Origin: Epiperipatus broadwayi
Lineage: Eukaryota > Onychophora > Udeonychophora > Euonychophora > Peripatidae
Direction of reading: 5' to 3'
Assembly (NCBI GenBank): GCA_028023455.1
Contig: JAQFVV010013093.1
Span: 124,001 to 188,000, forward strand
DNA: 64,000 nucleotides
A model generated the notes under the pieces. The model had not been told where the DNA came from and made no database searches. It saw only the letters and a list, made by a program, of their open reading frames with translations. The position numbers and the translations under genes were made by a program. Shown here one piece after another: positions 11,606 to 22,600 of this stretch. The number at the start of each line of letters is the position of its first letter. Position 1 is the first letter of the stretch.

Positions 11606-12840
11606 TATCAATCGTTAGGTTTTTTTTTTAAGAAAATTTTATTCTATTGCTATATTGAATGCTTCAAATACAAAAATGACATTAATTACATATCTAGTTA
11701 TTATATTTTATTTTTATTTTTTGCCCATTCACATTTGTTTGTTTACATTTTTTTATATGCATATGTTGCCCAGGGAAGAAATGCTAATCCATGTATGTGT
11801 AATTTTTATTTTTATAATTATTATATTCTTTTTTGTTCTTTATTAGTTATTAAATACTTTTTATTATTAAAATAATAAAAACATTTAGTTATTTGCTATT
11901 CTGGTTCTCTGTCTCATTCGATAAATTGGTTTGACATACAAATATTTCATCAGTATTATCTAGAATTTGAAAGTGTCCACTCTCCAAACTGTACTATTGG
12001 CAGAACATTAACAGTGATTTTGTTAGGATTGTTGAGCTGAAGTCTATCTTGATAGGGTTGTGTTTATTTGTAACTCTTCTAAGTGGAAAATGGAATCCTG
12101 AGGCTATGTTTGTTTGTTTTTACCATATCTTAAATTAAACTACCAATAACGAGTGATCTTGGGAATGATTATTAGAAAAGTAGTTATCAGAAAATGATGA
12201 AAGAAATATATCTAGTGTTTATTATAGTGAGTGTATAAGAGGAGTTATAGAGAGGATATACACTTGCATGATCATCATCATAAACCTATATGTGAAATTT
12301 TTGGAAATACCAATAATAAATTAGATTATTTAGTTAATCTTGTTAATTCCTTTGACATATATAGAACATTAATAAATAATGATAAGGATGTTTCCTGGTG
12401 CATAATGAGCATCCCAAGTGTGGCATAATTAAATTCATTTTATTTGAGTTTCCCACTACATAAAAAAACTTCTTTTCTGCTATATAAATGGTGATCCAAG
12501 TGTGGCATGATTGAATTCATTTTACCCAACATGTCCATTAATATATATATTTCAAATTTTATTTTTATCTCAGTGCATTTTTTACTTTAGCTCAATCATA
12601 TCATAATCATCCATCAGCCTAGAAGTCTGTACAACCTCTCTCACTCTGAATACAATTTCTGAAGTCTCTGTCTTTTTTTCAAGTGATCAAGACATACATA
12701 ACTCATATTGTAACTTCAACTTCATATACACTTTTTAAAAAATATATTACATATATATTTTAATATATATATTTAAAATTTTTATTTCATCACAATTTTT
12801 TGAACCATAATGTCAAAGACATATGAAAAAGATAAATGAT
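11606..12840. other. A+T-rich noncoding stretch
   Basis: Short hydrophobic open frames here are low-complexity. Two similar phrases containing gtgtggcat...ttaaattcatttta-like words occur near 12420 and 12500. Nothing assignable. Confidence 0.5.
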
Positions 12841-12844
12841 CCCT

Positions 12845-12905
12845 AAGATAAACATTTTGTTGTAAACCAGCACTCATTAGTTGGCCCAGAAGGCAATCAC
12901 ATATA
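12845..12905 (-). ncRNA. Decayed hammerhead ribozyme motif
   Basis: On the minus strand the segment aligns with the hammerhead units found elsewhere: a gattgccttctgggccaa 5' arm, CTAATGA in place of CTGATGA, GTGCT-ggttt, then a lost stem II partner and AAAA in place of GAAA. The downstream phrase catttatctttttcat also matches the family. The core is broken, so self-cleavage is not expected. It shows that the family is old in this genome. Confidence 0.55.
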
Positions 12906-13274
12906 TTTCATCATTTGTTTAGGGTTTTATAGATAGCAATTTAGAATAGTTTGATTACAAATGTCAAACTTTCTGAGCTCACTTTTTCACAATTTTCACT
13001 TTATAGAATTATATTAATGATTATTATTGATCATTTATAAATCTAGAGATTATCTCTAATCAAATACATTCTTTAATTCTCATTCACTTAATAATGGGTG
13101 TAACATTACAGAGATATTAACACCTGGGTTTTCTTGCTTATGTTAATAATGGGATTTGCCAGTAATCCCCAATTGAAAGATTGGGTATTAACACACTAAC
13201 GGCTTTATCAGTTAATAAATTTATTGCTGATATGTCTGTCTAGAATCAGTAATATTTTCTTCTCATTATCATTC

Positions 13275-13324
13275 ATGGGAGTGCTTATATATATATATAT
13301 ATATATATATATAAGCACTCCCAT
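13275..13324. repeat. Perfect A/T-core palindrome 1
   Basis: The arms atgggagtgcttat and ataagcactcccat flank a (TA)n core, giving a 50-bp perfect palindrome that could extrude as a cruciform. Confidence 0.85.
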
Positions 13325-13326
13325 AG

Positions 13327-13336
13327 ATTTAAACAG

Positions 13337-13374
<38 letters not shown>

Positions 13375-13384
13375 CTGTTTAAAT
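13327..13384. repeat. Perfect A/T-core palindrome 2
   Basis: The arms atttaaacagaact and agttctgtttaaat flank a (TA)n core. It starts two bases after palindrome 1 but has unrelated arms. Confidence 0.85.
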
Positions 13385-14149
13385 AACCTGAGATTCCTGG
13401 GCATCTTTAATTTGTTTAGACTGGTACAATTAACCATAATTTCTTTAGGCATCACTTCATTATATTTCTGAGGAAAGTCTAGAAACCCAGGTTTGAATTC
13501 TTATTTTTTAAGCATCTTATTCAGCACAAAGCAGTAGCTGGTATTATATAACTTAACTATTTAATTTAAATCATTTATTCAATTGATATGATGCAAGAAT
13601 GAGAATTGAGACCAGAGAATATATTTAAAACTTAACAATAGTTTGTTACAAGTAGTAACAAAAATATAAATACTTTCCACATTATGTAATTGTCTTTATA
13701 ATATTCAAATAAAAAACTGTAATACCATTGAGCAGGCATTGAATATTATGGTTTTTAACATTTCCATCATGCTTCATCTCTCAACAATTTAAACTAAATT
13801 AGAGACATCACCCCCAATCACCCTTCATGCTTGATTGAGATTTCACCTATGGACGTTTTAAATAATAAAATATAATTTTCATAATATATATATATATATT
13901 ACAATTCCCTCAAAAGATAAATATAAATGTACAATACTTTAAAAAAAAGATAAAAACAATAACATAATATAATAAATAATAGTCATAATTAAACAAAATA
14001 TTGAATTTATAATTTAAGGCCTTATGATTACATCACATGTGATGTATATTAAAACAATTTTATCAATGTTTTTATTTATGTAAGTGCTTATGATTATGTT
14101 TGTAGACAGTCAGAAATTTTTTTTCTTATATATATATATATATATATAT

Positions 14150-14184
<35 letters not shown>

Positions 14185-14500
14185 TACACAATTCTAAGAC
14201 AATTTATTTATATTTTATTACTTGGTTGATCCATCTTCAGATTTTCCAATCAATATTTCTGACTGGTTATTAATGATAAAACCTGTACTTTCTTCAATCA
14301 TCAATTAAGACTGACCAGCATGAATATTTTTTTGTTTCTTCGTCACTATCCACTTAAACGATGGATATTAACACTTTTTGTAAATTTGGAATACATCAGC
14401 AACTGTCAAACAAGTCTCTGGGCAAGAAAAACATATCTTTGATGATGATGGACATTATTTCATCTTTGTTTCATATTAGAGCTGGACTTTGTAACTTTCT
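13385..14500. other. A+T-rich stretch with (TA)n and (TTTA)n tracts
   Basis: (TA)n near 13884-13898 and 14126-14148, passing straight into (TTTA)n at 14149-14184. Otherwise no feature. Confidence 0.6.
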
Positions 14501-14519
14501 TCTTCTATAATGCTACATA

Positions 14520-14979
14520 ATAAAACAAGGCTGCAGAAAGGAGTTTGCTATTAACTGAAAGGAGACCCTTTGATTCCTCTTGGAGGCCTTAAAGGAACCG
14601 AGCAGGGCAAATTCCTAATGTCCACTCCATACGTTCTTGTTGTTGCAGCTGTTATTACTATATGTTTATTCATATAGTATACGAACATGGATGGGCTGCT
14701 CACTAACACACATTAGCCAGCGTGGTGAGTTTATTGGCTTTTTACCTCTGAGTTTAAGATCAAGAAACACCATGGTTTTTCTTCTCAGTGCCTGATAAGG
14801 CAGAATGAATGTTTGTGTAAATGATAAAGATTTTTCCCAATTATACAATTATGACAGACAAAAATAAAGCATGGACCTTAATCCCAGGAGACTGTAAAGT
14901 CACCAACCAAGGCAGCGGTTGGTGGCCGAAGGCGGAGGGTGCTAAGAATATCCTGGAGGCGGACCCAGGCTGCCATTTG
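14520..14979 (+). promoter_or_regulatory. Putative 5' untranslated region of the RTE-type element
   Basis: Base composition becomes clearly richer in G+C than the surroundings and stays so up to the endonuclease start, which suggests that the element begins about here. RTE-type elements carry an internal promoter in their 5' region (family knowledge); no promoter motif was identified. The left boundary is not fixed, because there is no second copy of this part in the window. Confidence 0.35.
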
Positions 14980-16230
14980 ATGATGACTTTTTATTTAGGT
15001 ACTTACAACTGCAGATCACTTTCAAGTGAAGGAAGATTGCAAGAATTAGAAGAAGAACTCTCTTATATTAAATGGGATATTATTGGACTTTGTGAAGTTA
15101 GAAGAAAAGGTGAAGAGACAATTGATTTAAAAAGTGGACATATGCTCTATTATAAAGGCACAAATATTGGAAATACAAGTGGAGTAGGATTCATTATAAA
15201 TAAAAAGTGGAAGAACAATATTGTGGAGATTGATGGTGTATCAGACAGAGTGGCAAGATTAGTTATACAACTTAATAGCAGATATCAAATGCAGATAATT
15301 CAGGTTTATGCTCCAACAAGTTCTCACAGTGATGAAGTAGTAGAAGATTTTTATATGGATGTACAAAAGGCTTTTGATCAGAGTAAACAACATTTTAAAA
15401 TTGTTATGGGAGATTTTAATGCTAGAATTGGTAAACAAATGAAAGATGAAAGTGTTGTAGGTAATTTTGGTTATGGTAATAGAAATGAGAGAGGACATAG
15501 GCTTGTGGAGTTTGCAGAGAAGGAAAAACTTTATATTATGAATTCTTTTTTTGAGAAAAATGTTAGAAGGAAATGGACATGGAAGCGTCCAAATGAAGGT
15601 ACAGCAGAATTGGATTATATTTTGACTAACAGGAAATACATATTTCAAGATTGTAATGTTCTTAATAAATTTAACACAGGAAGTGATCATCGATTAGTAA
15701 GGGGTAAGATACATGTTAATGTAAAACTAGAGAGACAAAAATTATTAAGAAAAACTATATTTACAGTTGATATTCCTAATCTTCAGAAACATTCTAATGA
15801 ATTTAAATTAGAACTTACAAATCGGTTTCAAGTATTAGTAGATTTTGAACATGATTCAGATTTGAATGAAATTAATATGAAAATAACTGATACACTTTTA
15901 AAAACTGCAACAAAGATAGCTGGTAGAAAAAAGCAGCAATTGACTAATAAAATTTCTACTGAGACTAGAGAACTTATGAAGAAAAGAAGGAATATGAAGA
16001 TATGCAAGAATGATGCATTAAAAAGAATTGAATATCTCGAATTTTGTAAAATGGTGCGGAAAAGAATTGAAAATGATATAAGAAAGTATAACTGTGAACT
16101 AGCAAGAAAAGCTGTAGAAGAAAATAAAAGTCTTAAGAATGTAAAACAACATTTTGGTATTGGTAGGAAATTTATATCTGCAATAAGGAAAAAGATGGAA
16201 TTATTACTAAAAAGAGGGATGACATTATGA
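14980..16230 (+). CDS. RTE-type retrotransposon apurinic-like endonuclease
   Basis: This is the endonuclease half of a non-LTR retrotransposon; it would nick the target DNA to prime reverse transcription. I chose ATG 14980 because homology-like sequence starts just after it (GTYNCRSLSSEG); an in-frame ATG at 14821 would add 53 residues that look like untranslated leader. Counting from 14980, catalytic residues are visible: N10 in TYNC, E39 in GLCEVRR, D145 and N147 in MGDFNARIG, and S235-D236-H237 in GSDHRLV. After about residue 250 a basic linker follows (KKRRNMK, RKFISAIRKK). The frame closes at TGA 16228-16230, overlapping the start of the reverse transcriptase frame. It is uninterrupted, unlike every other copy here. 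Residues around 400 onward overlap in meaning with the linker of the copy at 61.5 kb. Activity is uncertain because the two halves are in different frames. Confidence 0.88.
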   Translation: MMTFYLGTYNCRSLSSEGRLQELEEELSYIKWDIIGLCEVRRKGEETIDLKSGHMLYYKGTNIGNTSGVGFIINKKWKNNIVEIDGVSDRVARLVIQLNSRYQMQIIQVYAPTSSHSDEVVEDFYMDVQKAFDQSKQHFKIVMGDFNARIGKQMKDESVVGNFGYGNRNERGHRLVEFAEKEKLYIMNSFFEKNVRRKWTWKRPNEGTAELDYILTNRKYIFQDCNVLNKFNTGSDHRLVRGKIHVNVKLERQKLLRKTIFTVDIPNLQKHSNEFKLELTNRFQVLVDFEHDSDLNEINMKITDTLLKTATKIAGRKKQQLTNKISTETRELMKKRRNMKICKNDALKRIEYLEFCKMVRKRIENDIRKYNCELARKAVEENKSLKNVKQHFGIGRKFISAIRKKMELLLKRGMTL

Positions 16231-17807
16231 AATTGGTAGAAGATTTTTATCAAGAATTATATAGTAATAAAGAACAAGTACCTCCTATATCTATTACATC
16301 TTCCAAATTGCCCAGAATTTTAAATGAAGAAGTGAGAAATGCAATTAAATGTATGAAAAAAGGAAAGGCTCCAGGTAATGATGGAATTATAATTGATATA
16401 TTAAAAGAAGCAGGTGAAGAAACAGAAAAAATATTAGCAAAGTTATATACCAAATGTCTAAATGATAAAGATGTACCGGATGATTGGAAGAATGCAGTAA
16501 TAATATTAATATTTAAAAAAGGTGATAAAGAAGATATTAGAAATTACAGACCTATCAGCCTTTTATCAGTTTTATATAAAAATTTTACCAAGATAATTAC
16601 AACTCGTCTACAGAGAACCTTGGATTTTCACCAACCAAGAGAACAAGCTGGATTTAAAAGTGGTTTTAGTACAGTAGATAATATTCAAGTATTGAGAGAA
16701 GTTATAGAAAGGACAAATGAATATGAGTTGTCATTATGTTTTGGATTTGTAGATTATGAAAAGGCATTTGATTCTATAAACATTTCTTCAGTGATTAAAG
16801 CATTGGATCATCAAGGTATAGATCCAGGATATTGTCATATTTTAAAGAATATTTATAAAAATGCAACAGCAACAATTAGATTACATAATGATACTGGGAA
16901 AGTCAACATTGAAAAAGGTGTAAGACAAGGTGACTCCATATCTCCAAAACTTTTTACAGCAGTGCTGCAAGAAGTATTTTGTGGATTAAAATGGGAAACT
17001 AAAGGAGTGAAAGTAAATGGAGATTATTTAAGTCATTTAGATTTCGCAGATGATGTAGTTGTTTTTGCAAATAATGCTTCCGAGCTCCAGGAAATGTTGC
17101 AGGAGTTATCAGATGAAAGTAGGAAAGTAGGACTAAAGATAAATGTTAAAAAGACTAAAGTAATGTTTAATCGATTTGCTCCAAATATGAAAATAAAGAT
17201 TGATTATGATGAATTAGAAGAAGTTAAGAGTTACAAATACCTTGGTCAGATTATTAATACAGATGGAAACATAATAGAGGAAATTAATCATAGAATTAAA
17301 CTTGGTTGGAGTGCTTTTGGTAAAAATAACTTGATATTAAAAGGAAATATGCCTATGTGTTTGAAAAGAAAGGTTTTTAACAAATGTGTTTTACCAGTTC
17401 TTACTTATGGATCTGAGACTTGGACACTTAATAGAAGATCAATACACAGACTTCAGACCACTCAAAGAAGTATGGATAGATGTATGTTGGGAGTAACAAG
17501 AAGAGATCGAAAACGCAATGTATGGGTAAGAGAACAAACAGGTGTTACTGACCTCATTGAAAAAATTAAAAGATTGAAGTGGAGTTGGGCTGGACATATT
17601 GCTAGAAGAGATGATAATAGATGGACAATTGAAATTTTAAACTGGATTCCAAGAGATTGTAAAAGACCCAGAAGGAGACCACATGTAAGATGGATGGATG
17701 AAATAAGAAAATGTGTAGGGGTGATGTGGAGAAGAGAAGCTAAAGATTGGAGAAGATGGATTAAACTTGGAGAGACCTTCATCCTGCAGTGGATTGATAA
17801 TGGTTGA
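16227..17807 (+). CDS. RTE-type retrotransposon reverse transcriptase
   Basis: A 526-residue uninterrupted frame with all usual non-LTR reverse transcriptase blocks: KAPGNDGI (about residue 46), [22 protein letters not shown], the first catalytic aspartate D176 in FVDYEKAFD, KGVRQGDSISPKLF, and the active site F273-A-D-D276. The C-terminal third has CLKRKVFNKCVLPVLTYGSE and the GHIARRDDNRW block found in RTE-type proteins. Its start ATG overlaps the endonuclease stop as ATGA. Upstream in the same frame one can read DGIITKKRDDI back to 16194, so the two ORFs were once one polyprotein, now offset by -1 at an A-rich run (16189-16194). It would copy the element's RNA at the nicked target. No stop or lost catalytic residue was seen. 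Confidence 0.92.
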   Translation: MKLVEDFYQELYSNKEQVPPISITSSKLPRILNEEVRNAIKCMKKGKAPGNDGIIIDILKEAGEETEKILAKLYTKCLNDKDVPDDWKNAVIILIFKKGDKEDIRNYRPISLLSVLYKNFTKIITTRLQRTLDFHQPREQAGFKSGFSTVDNIQVLREVIERTNEYELSLCFGFVDYEKAFDSINISSVIKALDHQGIDPGYCHILKNIYKNATATIRLHNDTGKVNIEKGVRQGDSISPKLFTAVLQEVFCGLKWETKGVKVNGDYLSHLDFADDVVVFANNASELQEMLQELSDESRKVGLKINVKKTKVMFNRFAPNMKIKIDYDELEEVKSYKYLGQIINTDGNIIEEINHRIKLGWSAFGKNNLILKGNMPMCLKRKVFNKCVLPVLTYGSETWTLNRRSIHRLQTTQRSMDRCMLGVTRRDRKRNVWVREQTGVTDLIEKIKRLKWSWAGHIARRDDNRWTIEILNWIPRDCKRPRRRPHVRWMDEIRKCVGVMWRREAKDWRRWIKLGETFILQWIDNG

Positions 17808-17823
17808 TAATGATGATGATGAA
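17808..17823 (+). repeat. 3' (GAT)n tail of the RTE element
   Basis: A short run of gat units directly after the stop. The other RTE copies end the same way (63676-63699 and, inverted, 33474-33482), so it marks the element's 3' end. Confidence 0.75.
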
Positions 17824-17829
17824 TAAAAC

Positions 17830-18595
17830 AAAAGTGAACACATGTATGGGAATGAACTAGCAACTTATTATTCTCAAACACCAGTGCAGTTGCTGGATAT
17901 ACCTCCACTGCATAAGGTTGGGGCTAAATATTCATTATTATGTTCTGCTTTCTCCTGCTCTAATATCTTGCATTTGCCTCATTGGACAGACATGTTCTGA
18001 CCAAATTAATTATCCAAGATTTTTTTATAATTTCATCATTACTGTTTTTCAAAAAACTTTTTTTTTTTTCCAAAAATCCCAAATTTTAAAATGTCTACTG
18101 CCAAAAATATCTTTTTCTCTTGATTAAATAATTTTTTAATTATTTTTTTTCTTTTTGACAAACAAAATTTCCCCTTTTACGCAAAATATAAAATAAAATG
18201 AATTCATTTTTCAAAAGCAGAACCTATTTAATATGAAATATTAATATCCTTCTATTTAAAAATTAATTTTACTAGCACCATCTTTTATCTTTTAAAATAA
18301 TCAATCTTCAATTCCTCTTTATTTTTAATGCAATTTATTTTTTAATATAACCAATTATCACTTTATTATTATTAAATTTTACTTTTCCATAAAAAAAAAT
18401 CAAATAGCTTAAAGCTATACTTCTCCAAATACATATATTTAGATTCTTTCACTAACTCACTCTCCCCTCAACCATAAGAGATATTTGACACATTTCAGTG
18501 GTACCAAAACTAAAATTAAATTCACAATTATCTATCTCCAGCTTACATTCTTACTTCTGTCCTGTCTTTTATGTTGAAACGAATATTTGTGCAGG
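17830..18595. other. A+T-rich noncoding stretch
   Basis: No feature recognised. Confidence 0.5.
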
Positions 18596-18808
18596 CATAC
18601 AATGTTTTATAAATCATGTTTCCAGCATCAACTGTGTTTAATAAAATAAAAATAAAGTAAAAATAGTGATGTTTTGATGAGATAGCACTTGCTCTCAATT
18701 GAGTGAAAAAAATAATTTTCACGTGGGAAATAGAGAGATAATTGCATCATATGGACTTACATTTGAAGTGTTTTTGTAATATTTATTCATTTGCATGAAC
18801 AAACACTT

Positions 18809-19085
18809 CTATACAGTTGGAAATTTTATTGTTTCATCAAGTTTGTTAATGCAATTTGTTTTTATAAATATTTCTATAGCCTCCCTAAATATTCTTTGAT
18901 AATGGTTGTTGCACATAAATATGATTTTAGTTTTTGAGAAGTCAATATGATGACTAGTGCCTAAAACATGGAGAGCTAGTGCTGAAGATATTAAGTTTTT
19001 TACTGCATTAATGTACTCATTACTTCTGGCACTTATCATCGTCATCTAAATTCTCTTTCCTATGTACATTGTTGGGAACATGTGA
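18809..19085 (-). pseudogene. Penelope-like GIY-YIG endonuclease C-terminus (left arm)
   Basis: On the minus strand the frame gives SSALALHVLGTSHHIDFSK, TKIIFMCNNHYQRIFREAIE and IFIKTNCINKLDE. The pattern A-L-x-x-H-x3-(T)-x-H-x-I-D-(W/F)-x-K-T-K-I, then (Y)-x-x-R-x-x-R-E-(A/S)-I-E-I and N-x-x-N/K, is the well-known C-terminal half of Penelope-like endonucleases. Just upstream, PTMYIGK fits the end of the GIY-YIG strand pair, but a stop separates it. No reverse transcriptase precedes it: the copy is truncated at the palindrome centre. Confidence 0.75.
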
Positions 19086-19129
19086 AATGGGATCTCATAG
19101 ACTCTTTGAAGTTCTATGAGATGCCATGT

Positions 19130-19372
19130 GGCATATGTCCAACCACATAGGTAGGAAAGAGCAATCAATTTAGAAATGTTAGAAAAGATGAACATGTTAT
19201 GCAAGAAAAAATACTCAACATCTTAGACACTGTTATTATGTAGACTTCTCAAATATTAAAATTATTTCCACATGCAACAACCATTATTAAAAACTAATTA
19301 GGGGAACCATAGAAATATTTATAAAAACGAATTGCATTAGCAAACGTGATGAAACATTAAAATTTCCAATTG
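19130..19372 (+). pseudogene. Penelope-like GIY-YIG endonuclease C-terminus (right arm)
   Basis: On the plus strand CGICPTTYVGRK (the YVG block of a GIY-YIG domain) is followed by a stop-broken middle and then VDFSNIKIISTCNNHY, a stop, KLIRGTIEIFIKTNCISKRD and ETLKFP. This mirrors the left arm. More stops are present than in the left arm. The YVG-R block is better kept here than on the left and supports the GIY-YIG assignment. Confidence 0.7.
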
Positions 19373-19632
19373 GATAAAAATGCTTCCTCATGCAAATGAA
19401 TAAAAATTTAAAAAACACTACCAAATTTAAGTCAGTCTATTCGACAAGCATGTGACACGAATATCTCTGCTACAATCACGTGATTATCATTGGGGTTTTA
19501 AAACCCAGTTAAGGGCAATTGCTATCTTATTGAAACATTAATATTTTTACCTCATTTTTTATTTTATTAAACATGGATGCTCCTGAAAACATAATATATA
19601 TTATATGCATGTTGAAAAACATTGTACATTTT

Positions 19633-22600
19633 CTGGAACAAAATATAGCAAATATCCCAGTTCCGCTGTATATTTAAATTTTATCTTTAAATAAATAATA
19701 TTAGTGATGATATTTCAATAAACTGGCATTGTTAGATCGATATGAAGATTGATCTTTTCCTAAGGAATTTGATTAAGGATGATTGGCCTGCCATATATGC
19801 CTCACACTAATCGTTTGATTTTTATAGCATAAAATATCTAATATTAGATATTGAAAACATGATGAAGGTTTCGTATCGCTTCAATATATATTCTGACCTT
19901 GTAATTCTACATCTTCACTTCCAGATAATGTATGGTATAAAATAAAACAGGTTCTATCTCAGTTAATAATTAATAACTAAATATTCAGTATTAAAATTAA
20001 AATATTCCACTAGCTCAAATCTAAAACTCGAATAAGGTTCAATTTATAAAATATATTAAATAAATATTTAATATTTTCATGAGACTTGAAGTGAAAATAC
20101 AGGTGACAAGATAGATTACATTGAGCCAATATCCTACAGGATACTACCTCAATGGCATAAGAACACTATCCTCCCTTTATTATTATTTCAAATAACAAAC
20201 TCATAGTATTCTTACGACTTTAATTACTTCCACTCACTAAGACTAAACTAATAATTAAATTTTAATCTTCTATTTAATAATAATCTAGCTCAATAAAATA
20301 ATCTCAGGTTCATAAAGTTTATTCTAAGTTAATAAAATTACGGTAGTAAAATATGAGAAGGGATTTTATGTCATAATCTACTACACTTAAACTAATAATA
20401 ATAAATAACAATAATAATATTCTTCATGTAATGATATAATAAATACGTGGTAGCATTTTAATAATCTGACAAACAAAATATGTGTGGCAACTGATAGCAT
20501 ATAATTTAATATAATATTGTGATAACTGGTTTATGACCAATAAATAATGTAAGATTATGATTATTTAATTATAATGAATACCAATAAAATATTTAAAATT
20601 TTTAAGACAATTCTTTATTTATCTTTTGTGCAAAATTATATATTTGTTTCAGTTATTATGCATATATCGTGTTTTCATGCAGTGATGTGGAGAAATAAAC
20701 AACTCTGACACAAAAATTTTTAAATAACAAAATTTAACAAAGTTTATTACTAACAATAAGTAACTAAACAATTTATTTACATTATTTACAGTGGATATCC
20801 TTAACCCTTTTTATTTTACAGTTTGATCTACCTGGTTATAAAAAAATAATTTATATTTCAATTATATTTTATTTAGATTTAGGTCAAAATTTAAAAAAAA
20901 ATGTTACTATTTGGTTTCTCCTTATGGTTAACTTATTACAAATAAATTTATCTACTTTATTAACAACAGTATTTTATCTCTAATATTATTAAACTATCCT
21001 ATTTTTGAAAAAAAAAAATTCATATTTAGAAAAACATTCTATAGAAAACAAAATTTTATAATGAGTATGGCTTTCTCAACATATTAAAATTTTCATCTTG
21101 CAAAGTCAAAGATGTTATACAAAAATATTATCCAAAATTCAGTATGAGATTTTAGTATTCCTCACACCATGTTTACTAATCATAATATACTCTTCTTTAA
21201 ACCTTACTTTAGTATGATATAAGTTTAATCATTAATAGATTTCTGTTAATCAATAAACAAGAATATACTATGCACATTGTTTACATAATCTACTTTGTAC
21301 TATTGTATTTTAAAATAAAAATATACAATACTTATTTTTCTCTCAAAAAAAAATAACACTAAAGCATTTAAAATTATTATCACTCAAAAATATCTTTGTT
21401 TAGATACCTTATTTTAAAAAAATTTTATATTTCATTTCCGAAATAAAATTCAAAATATATTTTATGATTCTTTTCTTTCCCCAGGATACTTTGGATCTTC
21501 AAATTTAAGTTATAACATTCTGCTCCTTATAAGCAACTAAACTAATCTTATCCAAAAATGATAGCACAACCTTAGTTCTAAATTATTTATCATTTCTTTT
21601 AAAATATCTTACTAAACGATGCAGTTACATGAAATAAAGATAGCGAAAACAGATGTATAGGATTAAGAAAGAAAGCTAGAGTATTATTCTTAACATATCT
21701 CAAAATCATGGTACAGTGCAAAGAGGTAGGACATTTATCTGCCTAATATCCTCTAGTACAGGGAAGATGTTAAAGCTATTTCTTCAGCTTTTTTAGAACA
21801 TCAAATATTTAAAGTAATATAAACACTGTCCAATAAAATATGTATCAGTCATAGGGCTATGTTAACTATGCTGATAACCACATAAAGACTAAATATTATT
21901 CCCATTCCTTATCATATCCTATTTTAAATATACATCATCTTGGTTTCCTGCTAACTATAGTACTCCCAAGCCACTATCTCAATATTATTTCTCAAGATTT
22001 TTCTACATCTTACATCGATAAAATAACTATCTGCATTTACACAAACAATAAATAAAATTCATTAATAGTTAAACAATCTTACTATCCCATAAGAAAAGTC
22101 TGCTTACTTCATTGCTCTGTATGTTTAATCATATACGATTTACTTAGACAATATTTGAATATCCCATATCATAAAAACTTTAAAAGAATCACATAATTAT
22201 TTGTTATGTTGGATTATATTACTAATAAAAAAAAAATTAAAAAAAAATTGTCGTATGCATATTTTCAAATCAATCCTATCTCATAATGTTTTTTAAAATG
22301 TTGTATAAAAATGCGTTACATATAATTTAAAAAAACTTTTACACTTCATTCTTCCAATTTATGGATGATCTAAAGAAAACAAAAATATACATTATAAAAT
22401 TATTAATAGTTATTATTATTACCAATAACCTTTATCTAGTCATCGTGTTCAGTAGGCTTCCTTTGTCCACTTGAGCATTGCAGATATAGAAAAAAAAAAT
22501 TCATACCCATACACTTTATATTAAAATATTTTTTAGCTAAATTATTAGATTGTTATATTATAAGATTTTAATATTAACAAATTAATGTTTTTATGTTTTT

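Larger units (their letters stand above)
18600..19632. mobile_element. Head-to-head pair of Penelope-like element 3' ends
   Basis: Two diverged copies of the same 3' segment read outward from a centre near 19107, where ctcatag and ctatgag face each other with about 14 bases between. The left arm is on the minus strand, the right arm on the plus strand. Both contain a GIY-YIG endonuclease C-terminus, then a shared 3' flank (caattg...agcaa/gc-tgctatct, ttattttattaaaca, and a final aaaacattgta block). The arms differ by many substitutions, so the insertion is old. It is the same arrangement as at 2203-2900 but a different Penelope-like subfamily. Confidence 0.65.

Noticed and set aside
15259-16453. 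Long open frames antisense to the RTE element
   Set aside because: Shadows of the coding strand; no independent motif or start context.
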